Shown here: piece by piece, positions 8,178 through 16,640 of the stretch
Numbering within the stretch: position 1 is the stretch's first letter
How the letters are laid out: each line of letters begins with the position of its first letter
Assembly: GCA_000166095.1 (NCBI GenBank)
Contig: CP002278.1
Coordinates: 900,001 to 964,000 of the forward strand
Length of the DNA: 64,000 nucleotides
Direction of reading: 5' to 3'
Source: Methanothermus fervidus DSM 2088
GTDB taxonomy: Archaea; Methanobacteriota; Methanobacteria; DSM-2088; Methanothermaceae
Program-made: the position numbers and the translations under genes
Notes under the pieces: model-generated
The model's database searches: none
Told to the model about the DNA's origin: nothing
The model's input: only the letters and a program-made list of their open reading frames with translations

Positions 8178-9348
8178 TTTTTCTTTCAGGACTTCTCCAC
8201 TTAACAACGTGTAAAGGTGATATTAGACCTTTATATGAAGTTCTAACCACTGCAAATGCATTTATTGTAAAGAAAAATATGAAATACCATGGAGCATAAA
8301 TTAAATACTGAGGAATTTTCGGATCGTATTTTCTGTATAGTATTGATGCTACTGTAGCCTGTATTATCCCTAAAGCTGTAAGAAATGACCCTCCCCAGGC
8401 TATTAATGATATATTGATTCCTAAGTTCAAAATTTTAGATAAAACTACATAAATTATCAATAAAACAAAATCAAATGACCAAACATAGCTCAAAATTACA
8501 TCTATGTATAGAGGCCAAAGAAAACTTTCTTTAAAATTTTTAAATATTGTTCTATGAGTTCTTAATAAATGCCAGCCCCCTAGTGCCCATCTTTTTCTTT
8601 GATTCCAATAATCCTTAAAATTTTCAGGAGCATGAATAAATACAATCGCATCAGGTTCAAAAACAACCTCCATTTTCAATCTTTGGATTTTCCAAGTAAC
8701 ATCAATGTCTTCAGTAGCTGAGTAAGGTGAAAAACCACCTACATCAATTAAAACATCAGTTCTATATGCAGCGGCACAACCGGAAACTGAAAATATACGT
8801 CCAAAAATACGTTGAGACATCTTAATTAAGCCTATTATTGATGTAAATTCAATAGTTTGTAATTTACCTAAAAAACTTTTTCTATTAAATACAATAGGGT
8901 TTGCAGTAACTGCACCAATTTTTTCATTTGTGAAATGAGATATTAAGGCTTTTAAAGCACTGGGATGTAATATTGTATCAGCATCTATAACAACAACGTA
9001 AGGGGTAGATACAAATCTTAATGCTATATTTAAAGCATTTGCTTTCCCTTGATTTTCTTGTAGCCGTAACAAATAAAAATTTTCATTATTTTTAACAAAT
9101 TCTTCAATTTTTTCAGGAGTTTTGTCTGTTGAGGCGTCATCTACAAAAATCACCTCATACTTCGGATAATCTAGAAATTGTAAGGCAGTTGCAGTTAATT
9201 CTATAGAATTTTCTTCATTGAAACAAGGTATTAAAATTGTAACAGGAGGCCACTCTTCCATTTTTTTCTTTTTCTTAATTTTTTTGGGAAAAAAGTAGAG
9301 AACCAGTGATCCAAAAAATAGCCATGATAAATGGATAAATAAAAACAT
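8167..9348 (-). CDS. PgaC-like processive family 2 glycosyltransferase
   Basis: This 393-residue membrane glycosyltransferase has an N-terminal membrane helix (1-20), a GT2 catalytic domain with ILIPCFNEE, FVDDAS, VIDADT (DxD motif), ATEDID and the processive-enzyme signature QRKRW, and four or so C-terminal membrane helices. That layout is shared by PgaC/IcaA-type poly-N-acetylglucosamine synthases and related enzymes that polymerise and export a polysaccharide from a nucleotide sugar. The adjacent upstream gene encodes a PgaD-like accessory protein, which supports this reading. The sugar used is not predictable. Confidence 0.8.
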   Translation of the reverse strand: MFLFIHLSWLFFGSLVLYFFPKKIKKKKKMEEWPPVTILIPCFNEENSIELTATALQFLDYPKYEVIFVDDASTDKTPEKIEEFVKNNENFYLLRLQENQGKANALNIALRFVSTPYVVVIDADTILHPSALKALISHFTNEKIGAVTANPIVFNRKSFLGKLQTIEFTSIIGLIKMSQRIFGRIFSVSGCAAAYRTDVLIDVGGFSPYSATEDIDVTWKIQRLKMEVVFEPDAIVFIHAPENFKDYWNQRKRWALGGWHLLRTHRTIFKNFKESFLWPLYIDVILSYVWSFDFVLLIIYVVLSKILNLGINISLIAWGGSFLTALGIIQATVASILYRKYDPKIPQYLIYAPWYFIFFFTINAFAVVRTSYKGLISPLHVVKWRSPERKINS

Positions 9349-9377
9349 ACCACATCATAAAAAATATAATATCCACC

Positions 9378-9800
9378 TTATCCCTCCATGATTCTTAAGA
9401 GATAATTTAAATATTTTTCAGCCCCCTTGTTGGCAATTTTTTTAAGTTTAGAAATTTTTAATTTTTTCTTTTCCTTAAAACGTTTTTCATTTTTTACCTT
9501 GCAATAATATACAATAGTTCCATTTGTTGAACCTCTAAAAATTTTATTAATAGCTTCTTTTGATAAAAATAATATTTTTTCTCTCTTTTTTATATGATGA
9601 GGGTTTTTAATTTCCTTCTTTTTGTATGGGGGCCACCCAATTAATTTTCTGTAGAGGTAATTAACAACGCAAATATACATAATAACATTGAAGGTTATTA
9701 ATATGAAATATTTTGTTTCAAAACAATTCAAATAAATAATCCAAAAAATAAAACAGAGAACCCATCCCAAGATACCAAGAAAGAAATGTCCTAAATTCAT
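9378..9800 (-). CDS. small membrane protein, PgaD-like
   Basis: The protein has two membrane helices near its N-terminus (FFLGILGWVLCFIFWIIYL and a second with LITFNVIMYICVV) followed by a basic cytoplasmic tail of about 90 residues. This resembles PgaD/IcaD-type accessory subunits that activate the adjacent GT2 synthase; sequence similarity is weak, so the name rests mainly on topology and position. I chose ATG at 9800, which overlaps the AmrS stop as ATGA; an ORF extending to 9836 would overlap by 40 bp. Confidence 0.5.
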   Translation of the reverse strand: MNLGHFFLGILGWVLCFIFWIIYLNCFETKYFILITFNVIMYICVVNYLYRKLIGWPPYKKKEIKNPHHIKKREKILFLSKEAINKIFRGSTNGTIVYYCKVKNEKRFKEKKKLKISKLKKIANKGAEKYLNYLLRIMEG

Positions 9801-10801
9801 AAGATTATGTCTATTTTTGCTCCGCATTTTGGACATGCTTTATCATCTAAGTTTATTTTACTTACTCCAAACCCTCTTCTCTCTATCAGTAATTCACCAC
9901 ACTCATAACAATACGTATTTTCAAATTCTGTTCCTGGAACATTTCCAATGTAGACATATCTCATTCCCATTTTTAATGCCATTTCCCTTGCTTTTACTAG
10001 AGTATCCACATAGGTAGGTGGTAAATCACTTAATTTATAATGTGGGAAAAACCTTGTAAAATGGAGTGGAGTATCAACTCCAACTTCTTCGACCATGAAT
10101 TCAATCAATTCCCTTATCATCTCTTTAGAATCGTTATATTTTGGTATTATTAAATTTGTAACTTCTATATGTACTCCTGCTTTTTTCCATCTAACTATAT
10201 TTTCAAGTACAGGGTCAACACTAGGAACTCCGCATATTTCTCTATAAAATTTGTCTGACATTGCTTTAAGATCAATATTTGCAGCATCAAGAAATGGTTT
10301 TATTTTTTTGAATGCCTCTTTACTCATATAGCCGTTAGTCACATAAACAGTTTTTATTCCATTCTCTTTAGCAATTTTTGCAGAATCTAACGTATATTCA
10401 AACCATATGGTTGGTTCATTGTATGTCCATGCTATCATCTTACAATTATAGTTTTTTGCTGCTTGTATTGCCTCTTCAGGAGATATCTCTTCAGTTGCCA
10501 CACTTTGCCATTCCTGAGATATTGTCCAATTTTGACAATGTTTACATCTGAAATTGCAGCCGACGGTTCCTAGAGAATACACATTTTCTCCTGGGTAAAA
10601 ATGGAATAGTGGCTTTTTTTCTATTGGATCAATTGCCACAGAAGAAACTGTAGAATAGATTAAGGTATAGAGTTTTCCATCTTTATTTTCTCTGGTACCA
10701 CAAAATCCTTTTTTATTTGGGGGAATAAGACATTTGCGCATGCATACATTACATCTAACTTTTTTATTAATTTTTTCATATAGGTAAGCTTCTTTAATCA
10801 T
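9797..10801 (-). CDS. amrS: AmmeMemoRadiSam-system radical SAM enzyme AmrS
   Basis: This 334-residue radical SAM protein starts with a cysteine-rich segment (CNVCMRKCLIPPNKKGFCGTREN). It has the SAM cluster motif CNFRCKHC followed by QNWTISQ, then the barrel stretches AWTYNEPTIWFEY and DAANIDLKAMSDKFY, HFTRFFPHY, and a C-terminal four-cysteine zinc motif (CYECG and CPKCG). These are hallmarks of the AmrS family that occurs with Memo and AMMECR1 proteins. The reaction is not established here. Memo and AMMECR1 genes are not adjacent. Confidence 0.88.
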   Translation of the reverse strand: MIKEAYLYEKINKKVRCNVCMRKCLIPPNKKGFCGTRENKDGKLYTLIYSTVSSVAIDPIEKKPLFHFYPGENVYSLGTVGCNFRCKHCQNWTISQEWQSVATEEISPEEAIQAAKNYNCKMIAWTYNEPTIWFEYTLDSAKIAKENGIKTVYVTNGYMSKEAFKKIKPFLDAANIDLKAMSDKFYREICGVPSVDPVLENIVRWKKAGVHIEVTNLIIPKYNDSKEMIRELIEFMVEEVGVDTPLHFTRFFPHYKLSDLPPTYVDTLVKAREMALKMGMRYVYIGNVPGTEFENTYCYECGELLIERRGFGVSKINLDDKACPKCGAKIDIIL

Positions 10802-10816
10802 TTTTAAACCTCAGTA

Positions 10817-11809
10817 TTAAAAGTGTTCATATCCTCTAGGTAATAACTCATCAATTTTTCCATTTTTTCTTACAATTTCCATTCTACCTGTATCTGTTAT
10901 TTCCCCAATTACATATATATTGAGAAGTTTTGATAATTTTTTTAATCCATTTTTCTTTATAATTACCAAAAGTTCAAAATCTTCACCATAATGAAGAGCA
11001 AAATCTATAGGATCTCTTTTTAAAAACTTTGCAACATCAATTACATAATCTGGAATTGGAATCTGAGATTCATATATCTTTATTCCGATCCCATCATTCA
11101 TTTTCAATATTTCTTGTAGTTCACTAGCTAATCCATCAGTTATGTCAGTTGCCGCCTTAACTAATCCAGATTTTGATAAGATTATCCCTTCTTTTAATCT
11201 TGCCAAGGGCATTAAAGCATGTCTAACAATCTTTGATATCGTTTTCCTGCCAAATTTATTATTAAAAAATGATAAGGGCTTGTTTGAAAGTAATATTTCT
11301 GTTCCAGCTGCAGATATTCCTAGTGGACCTGTCACCGTTATTAAATCACCTTTTTCTGCTCCAGTCTTTAATAAAACTTTATCTTTGTCAACCTTCCCTA
11401 TGGCTACACCAGATAATACTAATTTTGATGATTCATTTACATCGCCGCCAATTAATGAAGTACCATAGTATTTACATGCATTAATTATACCATCCACAAG
11501 ATCATCAAAATTCTTTAAATCAAGATCTGCAGGCATGCCTATAGACACTAAAAATCCTAGTGGATATGCACCCATAGCTGCCAAATCACTTATATTTGCT
11601 GTCACTGTTTTCCAACCTTTTTGATAAAAGGTCATCCCTGGTGGAAAGTGCTTATCTTCCAACAATAAATCAGTTGTAATAGCAAGATAACTATCTATAG
11701 CATCAATAAGTGATGCATCGTCTCCAAGTATCTGATCTTTTGAAATTTTCTTGATTTTATTTAAAATTCTATTTATAATATTTTTTTCACCCAAATCTTT
11801 GATTTTCAT
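10817..11809 (-). CDS. thiL: thiamine-monophosphate kinase ThiL
   Basis: ThiL phosphorylates thiamine monophosphate to the active cofactor thiamine diphosphate. The 330-residue protein has the family layout: DDASLID near residue 30, LLLEDKHFPPG, NISDLAAMGAYPLGFLVSI, LIGGDVNESSKLVLSG, ATDITDGLASEL and HYGEDFELLV. It is the first gene of the minus-strand group ThiL, AmrS, PgaD-like, GT2 and shares a divergent promoter region with the DUF35 gene. Confidence 0.93.
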   Translation of the reverse strand: MKIKDLGEKNIINRILNKIKKISKDQILGDDASLIDAIDSYLAITTDLLLEDKHFPPGMTFYQKGWKTVTANISDLAAMGAYPLGFLVSIGMPADLDLKNFDDLVDGIINACKYYGTSLIGGDVNESSKLVLSGVAIGKVDKDKVLLKTGAEKGDLITVTGPLGISAAGTEILLSNKPLSFFNNKFGRKTISKIVRHALMPLARLKEGIILSKSGLVKAATDITDGLASELQEILKMNDGIGIKIYESQIPIPDYVIDVAKFLKRDPIDFALHYGEDFELLVIIKKNGLKKLSKLLNIYVIGEITDTGRMEIVRKNGKIDELLPRGYEHF

Positions 11810-11845
11810 TTAAATTGTAAATTGTAAGAAGAAAAATAAAAAATT

Positions 11846-11860
11846 ATTTATATAATTTTA
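11846..11860. promoter_or_regulatory. TATA-rich element between thiL and the DUF35 gene
   Basis: The tract TTATTTATATAATTT lies centrally in the 95 bp divergent spacer and can serve as a TATA box in either direction. It sits about 45 bp from each start codon. Confidence 0.4.
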
Positions 11861-11904
11861 AAAATACTACATCACCTATAACGTAATATTTTGGAGGAAT
11901 TTTT

Positions 11905-12303
11905 GTGAGTGAAATTACTAGAACATGGCGTCATATCCCACAAAGGTATAATCTAATTGGTTCAAAATGTAAAAATTGCGGATCTGTTTTTTTCCCAAAA
12001 CGCATAATATGTCCAAACTGCAGAAGAAAAGGAAAAATAGAGGATTTTAAATTTAGTGGACATGGAAAAATATATACTTATTCTGTTGTACATGCTGCAC
12101 CTGAAGAATTTAAAGAAAACAGCCCATATATTGTTGCTATTGTGGAATTAGATGAAGGTGCCAAAGTTACAGCACAAATAGTTGATTGCAAGCCAGAAGA
12201 CATAAAAATTGGAGACGAAGTAGAAATGGTCTTTAGAAAAATTAGAGAAGAAGGAGAAGATGGGGTGATTACATATGGCTTCAAATTTAGACCAAAAAAA
12301 TGA
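11905..12303 (+). CDS. DUF35 OB-fold / zinc-ribbon acyl-CoA-binding protein
   Basis: The protein has an N-terminal zinc ribbon (CKNCGSVFFPKRIICPNC) and an OB-fold with GKIYTYSVVH and YIVAIVELDEGAKVTAQIV. In archaea this DUF35 protein holds acetoacetyl-CoA thiolase and HMG-CoA synthase together in a channeling complex of the mevalonate pathway. Those two enzymes normally sit next to it, but here the neighbour is cfbA. The start is GTG behind GGAGGAA. A role in the mevalonate pathway is inference from the family. Confidence 0.85.
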   Translation: MSEITRTWRHIPQRYNLIGSKCKNCGSVFFPKRIICPNCRRKGKIEDFKFSGHGKIYTYSVVHAAPEEFKENSPYIVAIVELDEGAKVTAQIVDCKPEDIKIGDEVEMVFRKIREEGEDGVITYGFKFRPKK

Positions 12304-12715
12304 TATAGCGGTTTTGCTTGTAGGCCATGGTAGTAGATTGCCGTATAGTAAGGAAGTAATAATGAAATTAGCTGAAATGTATAAAGAAAGGACGGACCAT
12401 CTAGTTGATGTTGCATTTATGGAATTGGCAAAACCATCGATACCTGAAACTGTAAATAAGCTTGCTAAAAAAGGTGTAAGAAAAATAATAGTTATACCTG
12501 TTTTTTTAGCGCATGGTGTTCATACTAAACATGATATTCCTCATATTCTTGGGCTAAAAGATGACCATGAACACAGTCATGGGCATCAACATGAACATGA
12601 AACTGTAGATTTTGATGGAGAAATCATATATACGGAACCTCTTGGTGCAGACCCAAGGATAGTTGAAATTATTGAAGAAAGAGTGGAAGACGCAATTAAA
12701 CAACAAAATTCATAA
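12275..12715 (+). CDS. cfbA: sirohydrochlorin nickel/cobalt chelatase CfbA (CbiX small form)
   Basis: CfbA inserts Ni2+ into sirohydrochlorin, the first step from siroheme precursors to coenzyme F430; the same enzyme type can insert Co2+ for cobamide synthesis. The protein has the LLVGHGSR motif with metal-binding His18, PVFLAHGVHTK with His80, and TEPLGADPRI. An insert at about 97-109 (DHEHSHGHQHEHE) contains six histidines and may act as a metal store. Its length, 146 residues, is that of the homodimeric short CbiX. The gene overlaps the DUF35 gene by 29 bp, starting at ATG behind GGGGTGAT. cfbD, a later F430 gene, lies at 38.2 kb. Confidence 0.88.
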   Translation: MASNLDQKNDIAVLLVGHGSRLPYSKEVIMKLAEMYKERTDHLVDVAFMELAKPSIPETVNKLAKKGVRKIIVIPVFLAHGVHTKHDIPHILGLKDDHEHSHGHQHEHETVDFDGEIIYTEPLGADPRIVEIIEERVEDAIKQQNS

Positions 12716-12725
12716 TTTTTTTATT
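12716..12725 (+). terminator. oligo-T terminator candidate after cfbA
   Basis: A T7 run right after the cfbA stop, followed by two more T6 runs by 12750, would fit archaeal intrinsic termination before the trmI promoter. Confidence 0.35.
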
Positions 12726-12756
12726 TCCTAAAATTTTTTAAACTTTTTTGCTAGTT

Positions 12757-12770
12757 CTAATAAATATAAT
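12757..12770 (+). promoter_or_regulatory. TATA box candidate for trmI
   Basis: The stretch CTAATAAATATAAT lies about 40-50 bp before the trmI ATG and follows the T-rich stop after cfbA, so it probably starts a new transcript. Confidence 0.4.
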
Positions 12771-12807
12771 TTTTAGCGATTAAACAATTAGCCTTAGGTT
12801 AGATAAC

Positions 12808-13542
12808 ATGCTAACACTTATTGATGAAAGAAATAAAAAATATGTGGTAGATGGTAAAAAAGATTTTCATACTGATTTGGGAGTTATTAAGGCTGAAGAT
12901 ATCCAAAATTCAAAACCAGGAAGTATCATCAAAACACATTTAGGCCATGAAATGAAAGTCATTAAAGCCAATGTAAATGATTATATAGATGTAATGGAAA
13001 GAAGATGTACAATAATTTTACCAAAAGATATTGGAATTGTAATAACTTATACAGGTATTGGATGTGGCGATAAAGTTGTAGAGGCGGGTACTGGAGCAGG
13101 AGCAACTACTTTACGTTTTTCTAGAGTGCTTGGAAATGAGGGAAAAATATACACCTATGAAAAACGTAAGGAATTTTATGAAATCGCTAAAAGAAACATA
13201 GAAAAATTTGGTGTGAAGAACGTAGTTATGAGATATAGAGATATAAGGGATGGAATTATTGAAAGTGATGTAGATTTAGTTTTTTTAGACATGCCAGATC
13301 CATGGAACGTTGTTGAACATGCATATGAGGCTTTAAAATATGGTGGATGGTTTGTTTCATACAGTCCTTATGTTGAACAAATGAAAAAAACAAGAAAAAA
13401 ATGTGAAGAATTTAACTTTAGTGAAATTTTCACTTATGAATGCTTGTTAAGGGAAATGGAAATTAAAAATGATGCTGTGAGGCCCAAAACACGTATGATA
13501 GGACATACAGCATATATAACATTTGCAAGAAAAGTACCATAA
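12808..13542 (+). CDS. trmI: tRNA (adenine-N1)-methyltransferase TrmI
   Basis: TrmI methylates A57/A58 in the T-loop of tRNA, using SAM. The 244-residue protein has the N-terminal beta domain (KYVVDGKKDFHTDLGVI), the SAM motif VVEAGTGAGATT, the acidic loop YEKRKEFYEIAKRNI, and the catalytic LDMPDPW. It ends with HTAYITFARK, as family members do. The adjacent spacer downstream (13543-13656) separates it from aksA. Confidence 0.92.
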   Translation: MLTLIDERNKKYVVDGKKDFHTDLGVIKAEDIQNSKPGSIIKTHLGHEMKVIKANVNDYIDVMERRCTIILPKDIGIVITYTGIGCGDKVVEAGTGAGATTLRFSRVLGNEGKIYTYEKRKEFYEIAKRNIEKFGVKNVVMRYRDIRDGIIESDVDLVFLDMPDPWNVVEHAYEALKYGGWFVSYSPYVEQMKKTRKKCEEFNFSEIFTYECLLREMEIKNDAVRPKTRMIGHTAYITFARKVP

Positions 13543-13599
13543 CCAATTCATTCTACTTCTGGTTAGTAAGAAATATTAATCATCTCAACAAATATAAGG

Positions 13600-13641
13600 A
13601 AAATAATTCTGACAGGAAACCATTTAAAAAAATAATTCTGA
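13600..13641. repeat. 13-bp direct repeat upstream of aksA
   Basis: The sequence AAAATAATTCTGA occurs at 13600-13612 and again, perfectly, at 13629-13641, a period of 29 bp. The second copy ends 10 bp before the AGGAG of aksA. It could be a pair of regulator sites; the AT-rich background lowers but does not remove its significance. Confidence 0.45.
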
Positions 13642-13665
13642 TCAATTTTTTAGGAGATGAGAGAA

Positions 13666-14838
13666 TTGAAATTTTTTGTAAGCCCTTTCAATAAAAAAGT
13701 AAAATTAAAATTTCCAGATAGAATTATAATATATGACACAACATTGAGAGACGGCGAACAAACGCCAGGAGTTTGTTTAAACCTCAATGAAAAATTAGAA
13801 ATTTCAAAAAAATTGGATGAATTAGGAGTTGACCAAATAGAAGTTGGATTTCCAGTAGTTTCTGAAAAAGAAAAAGAATCTGTTAAAACAATAGCAAATG
13901 AAGGTTTAAATGCTGAAATATTAGCATTATCACGTGCAAAAAAAGAAGATATTGATACTGCTGTTTCATGTGATGTTGATGGAGTGATCATATTTCTAGC
14001 TACATCTGATCTGCATCTTAAATATAAATTACATATGACTCAACAGCAAATTTTGGATATGTGTTTAGATTCTATAGAATATGCAAAAGATCATGGCATA
14101 TTTGTAGCATTTTCAGCTGAAGATGCTACTAGAACTAATTTAAGTTTCTTAAAAAATGTTTATAAAAAAGCTGAAGAATATGGGGCAAATAGAGTTCATA
14201 TAGCAGACACTGTAGGTGCAATACATCCACAAGCAATGTTTTTCCTTGTTAAAAATATTAGAGATGAAATAAATATTGACATTGGATTGCATTGCCACAA
14301 TGATTTTGGATTAGCTCTAGCAAATTCTATTTCAGGTTTATTAGCTGGTGGAAATGCGGTTTCCACTACTGTAAATGGCATTGGAGAAAGGGCTGGTAAC
14401 ACCCCTTTAGAGGAACTTATAATGGCTTTAAAAATTCTTTATGGAATTGATTTAAAATTAAATATTGAAGTTCTCTATGAACTTTCAGAGATTGTAGAAA
14501 AATATACTTCTGTAAAGAAAGCTGTTAATAAACCTATAGTAGGTAAAAATGTCTTTAGACATGAATCTGGAATTCATGTGGATGCCGTAATAGAAGAACC
14601 TTTAACTTATGAACCATTTCTTCCAGAGTTGGTAGGAAGGAAAAGAAAAATAATACTTGGTAAACATTCTGGAAGTAGAGCAATTAAAGCTAAATTAGAT
14701 GAGTATGGAATCAAAGTTACAAAAGATGAGCTTTGTAAAATTGTGGAAAAGGTAAAAGAAAAAAGAGAAGAAGGTGTATATATCACTGATGATGTATTTT
14801 GTAAAATTGTAAAGGAAGTTAAAAAAGAAAATGATTAA
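13666..14838 (+). CDS. aksA: homocitrate synthase family enzyme AksA
   Basis: AksA condenses 2-oxoglutarate (and longer 2-oxo-diacids) with acetyl-CoA, starting the chain extension that gives the 7-mercaptoheptanoyl arm of coenzyme B. The protein has [63 protein letters not shown] and RHESGIHVDAV, and lacks the C-terminal regulatory domain of LeuA, as AksA does. TTG at 13666 is well placed after AGGAGATGA; ATG at 13657 lies inside that site but remains possible. aksD follows 12 bp later, which supports AksA over citramalate synthase. Confidence 0.85.
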   Translation: MKFFVSPFNKKVKLKFPDRIIIYDTTLRDGEQTPGVCLNLNEKLEISKKLDELGVDQIEVGFPVVSEKEKESVKTIANEGLNAEILALSRAKKEDIDTAVSCDVDGVIIFLATSDLHLKYKLHMTQQQILDMCLDSIEYAKDHGIFVAFSAEDATRTNLSFLKNVYKKAEEYGANRVHIADTVGAIHPQAMFFLVKNIRDEINIDIGLHCHNDFGLALANSISGLLAGGNAVSTTVNGIGERAGNTPLEELIMALKILYGIDLKLNIEVLYELSEIVEKYTSVKKAVNKPIVGKNVFRHESGIHVDAVIEEPLTYEPFLPELVGRKRKIILGKHSGSRAIKAKLDEYGIKVTKDELCKIVEKVKEKREEGVYITDDVFCKIVKEVKKEND

Positions 14839-14850
14839 AAGGGATATGTT

Positions 14851-16089
14851 ATGAATCTAACAGAAAAGATATTGGCAAAGGCTGCAAACAAAAAAGAAGT
14901 CTCACCAGGTGAAATTATCAAAGTAAATGTTGACTTGGCAATGACTCATGATGGGACAACGCCACCAACCATAAAAAGTTTTAAAAAAATCTCAAATAAA
15001 GTTTGGGATCCTGATCGTATAGTAATTGTATATGATCATAATGTACCTCCTAATAATATAGGTGCAGCTGAATTTCAAAAAGTTACACAGAACTTTGTAA
15101 AAGAACAAGGTATAAAAAATTTTTATAATCATGGAGAAGGTATTTGCCACCAAGTTTTACCAGAAAAAGGGTTTGTTTTTCCTGGAATGGTTATAATTGG
15201 TGCAGATTCTCACACATGTACTTATGGAGCATTTGGTGCATTTTCAACAGGAGTTGGTGCCACAGACATGGCAGTAATATTTGCAACAGGAAAAACATGG
15301 CTTTTAGTACCTGAATCTTATTTAATTGAAATTAATGGTTCTCTAAATAAATATGTTACTGCAAAAGATGTTATATTAAAAATAATTGGAAAAATCAAGG
15401 CAAAAGGTGCTGTATATAAATCTATAGAATTTAAAGGAGAAACAATCTACAAAATGAATGTCTCTGGTAGAATGACTATGTGCAATATGGTTGTTGAAAT
15501 GGGTGCAAAAAATGGCATAATGGTGCCAAATAAAAAAACTATAAAATATTTAAGGAAATTTAAAAAATCTTTTCGCATATATAAACCAGATAAGGATGCT
15601 GAATATGAAAAAGAATTTTACTTTGATGTTTCAAATATGGGACCACAAGTCGCATGTCCACATAACGTAGATAACGTAAAACCTGTATATAAAGTAGAAG
15701 GAAAACATATAGATCAGGCTTTTTTAGGTTCTTGTACAAATGGTCGTATTGAAGATCTGAGGATTGCAGCAGAAATTTTAAAAGATGGTAAAATACATGA
15801 AGACGTAAGAATGATAGTAGTACCTGCATCAAAGGATGTTTACATGAAAGCTGTTAAAGAAGGAATAATTGAAACATTCATAAAAGCAGGTGCTATAGTT
15901 TGCAATCCAGGATGTGGCCCATGTTTAGGGGCACATATGGGTGTATTAGGACCAAAAGAAGTTTGTATATCAACCAGTAATCGTAATTTTAAAGGAAGGA
16001 TGGGAGATCCAACATCAAAAATATATTTAGCAAATCCTGCAGTTGTTGCTAAATCTGCAATGGAAGGTGTAATTACATCTCCTGAGTGA
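14851..16089 (+). CDS. aksD: homoaconitase large subunit AksD (LeuC family)
   Basis: This 412-residue protein is an aconitase-family large subunit: MTHDGTTPPT, IGADSHTCTYGAFGAF and GVGATDMA are active-site segments, and the three [4Fe-4S] ligands are in GSCTNGR and NPGCGPCLGAHMG. Directly downstream of aksA it most likely catalyses the homoaconitase steps of coenzyme B synthesis. LeuC (isopropylmalate isomerase) is the close paralogue and cannot be fully excluded. The small subunit (AksE) is not next to it and must be elsewhere. The gene ends in a GTGA overlap with the chorismate lyase gene. Confidence 0.82.
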   Translation: MNLTEKILAKAANKKEVSPGEIIKVNVDLAMTHDGTTPPTIKSFKKISNKVWDPDRIVIVYDHNVPPNNIGAAEFQKVTQNFVKEQGIKNFYNHGEGICHQVLPEKGFVFPGMVIIGADSHTCTYGAFGAFSTGVGATDMAVIFATGKTWLLVPESYLIEINGSLNKYVTAKDVILKIIGKIKAKGAVYKSIEFKGETIYKMNVSGRMTMCNMVVEMGAKNGIMVPNKKTIKYLRKFKKSFRIYKPDKDAEYEKEFYFDVSNMGPQVACPHNVDNVKPVYKVEGKHIDQAFLGSCTNGRIEDLRIAAEILKDGKIHEDVRMIVVPASKDVYMKAVKEGIIETFIKAGAIVCNPGCGPCLGAHMGVLGPKEVCISTSNRNFKGRMGDPTSKIYLANPAVVAKSAMEGVITSPE

Positions 16090-16619
16090 AAAACATGATT
16101 AAAAGCATTAAAAAAATTGAAAAAGATGTAGGGCCTCTTTCAGATGTTCAAAAAATATTGTTGACGACAGATGGTTCAGTTACGAGAATTTTAGAGGCAC
16201 TTGGTTATGATGTAAATATAAAGGCTATAAAGCAAGAAATTGTATCAGCAGATAAAAAACTCTCAAAAGAGTTGAATATTTCTTTAGGAGAACCTGTTAA
16301 TCATAGAGTTGTGATAATAGAAAGTAAAATACCACTTATTTATGCTGTGTCATACATGCCAATCAAAAGATTAAATAAGAATTTTAAATTTAAGAGAGAC
16401 GTAATGAATGCAAATATCCCAATAGGAAAAATCCTAAAGAAACATCATATAGAATCCAGGCGTGAGATTGAATATATTGGTGTTGAAAAACCAAATGACT
16501 CTATTAAAAATATTTTTAATACCAATGAATTGATATTGGCAAGAACATACAACATAATTCATAGAGGTGAGATACTAATAAGGATAAATGAAAAGTTTCC
16601 TATAACATGGTTTAAGTAG
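16086..16619 (+). CDS. chorismate pyruvate-lyase family protein (DUF98), likely 4-hydroxybenzoate synthesis for methanopterin
   Basis: The 177-residue protein belongs to the DUF98/UbiC-like fold. Visible parts are LLTTDGSVTRILEALG near the N-terminus, NHRVVIIESKIPLIYAVSYMP, PIGKILKKHHIESRREI and the C-terminal ILARTYNIIHRGEILIRINEKFP. In Methanocaldococcus a homologue cleaves chorismate to 4-hydroxybenzoate, the precursor of the methanopterin aryl ring, so the same role is likely here. Its start overlaps the aksD stop (GTGA), so it is co-translated with coenzyme B genes. Confidence 0.8.
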   Translation: MKNMIKSIKKIEKDVGPLSDVQKILLTTDGSVTRILEALGYDVNIKAIKQEIVSADKKLSKELNISLGEPVNHRVVIIESKIPLIYAVSYMPIKRLNKNFKFKRDVMNANIPIGKILKKHHIESRREIEYIGVEKPNDSIKNIFNTNELILARTYNIIHRGEILIRINEKFPITWFK

Positions 16620-16640
16620 GTTCATTATGGATGGTCTAAT

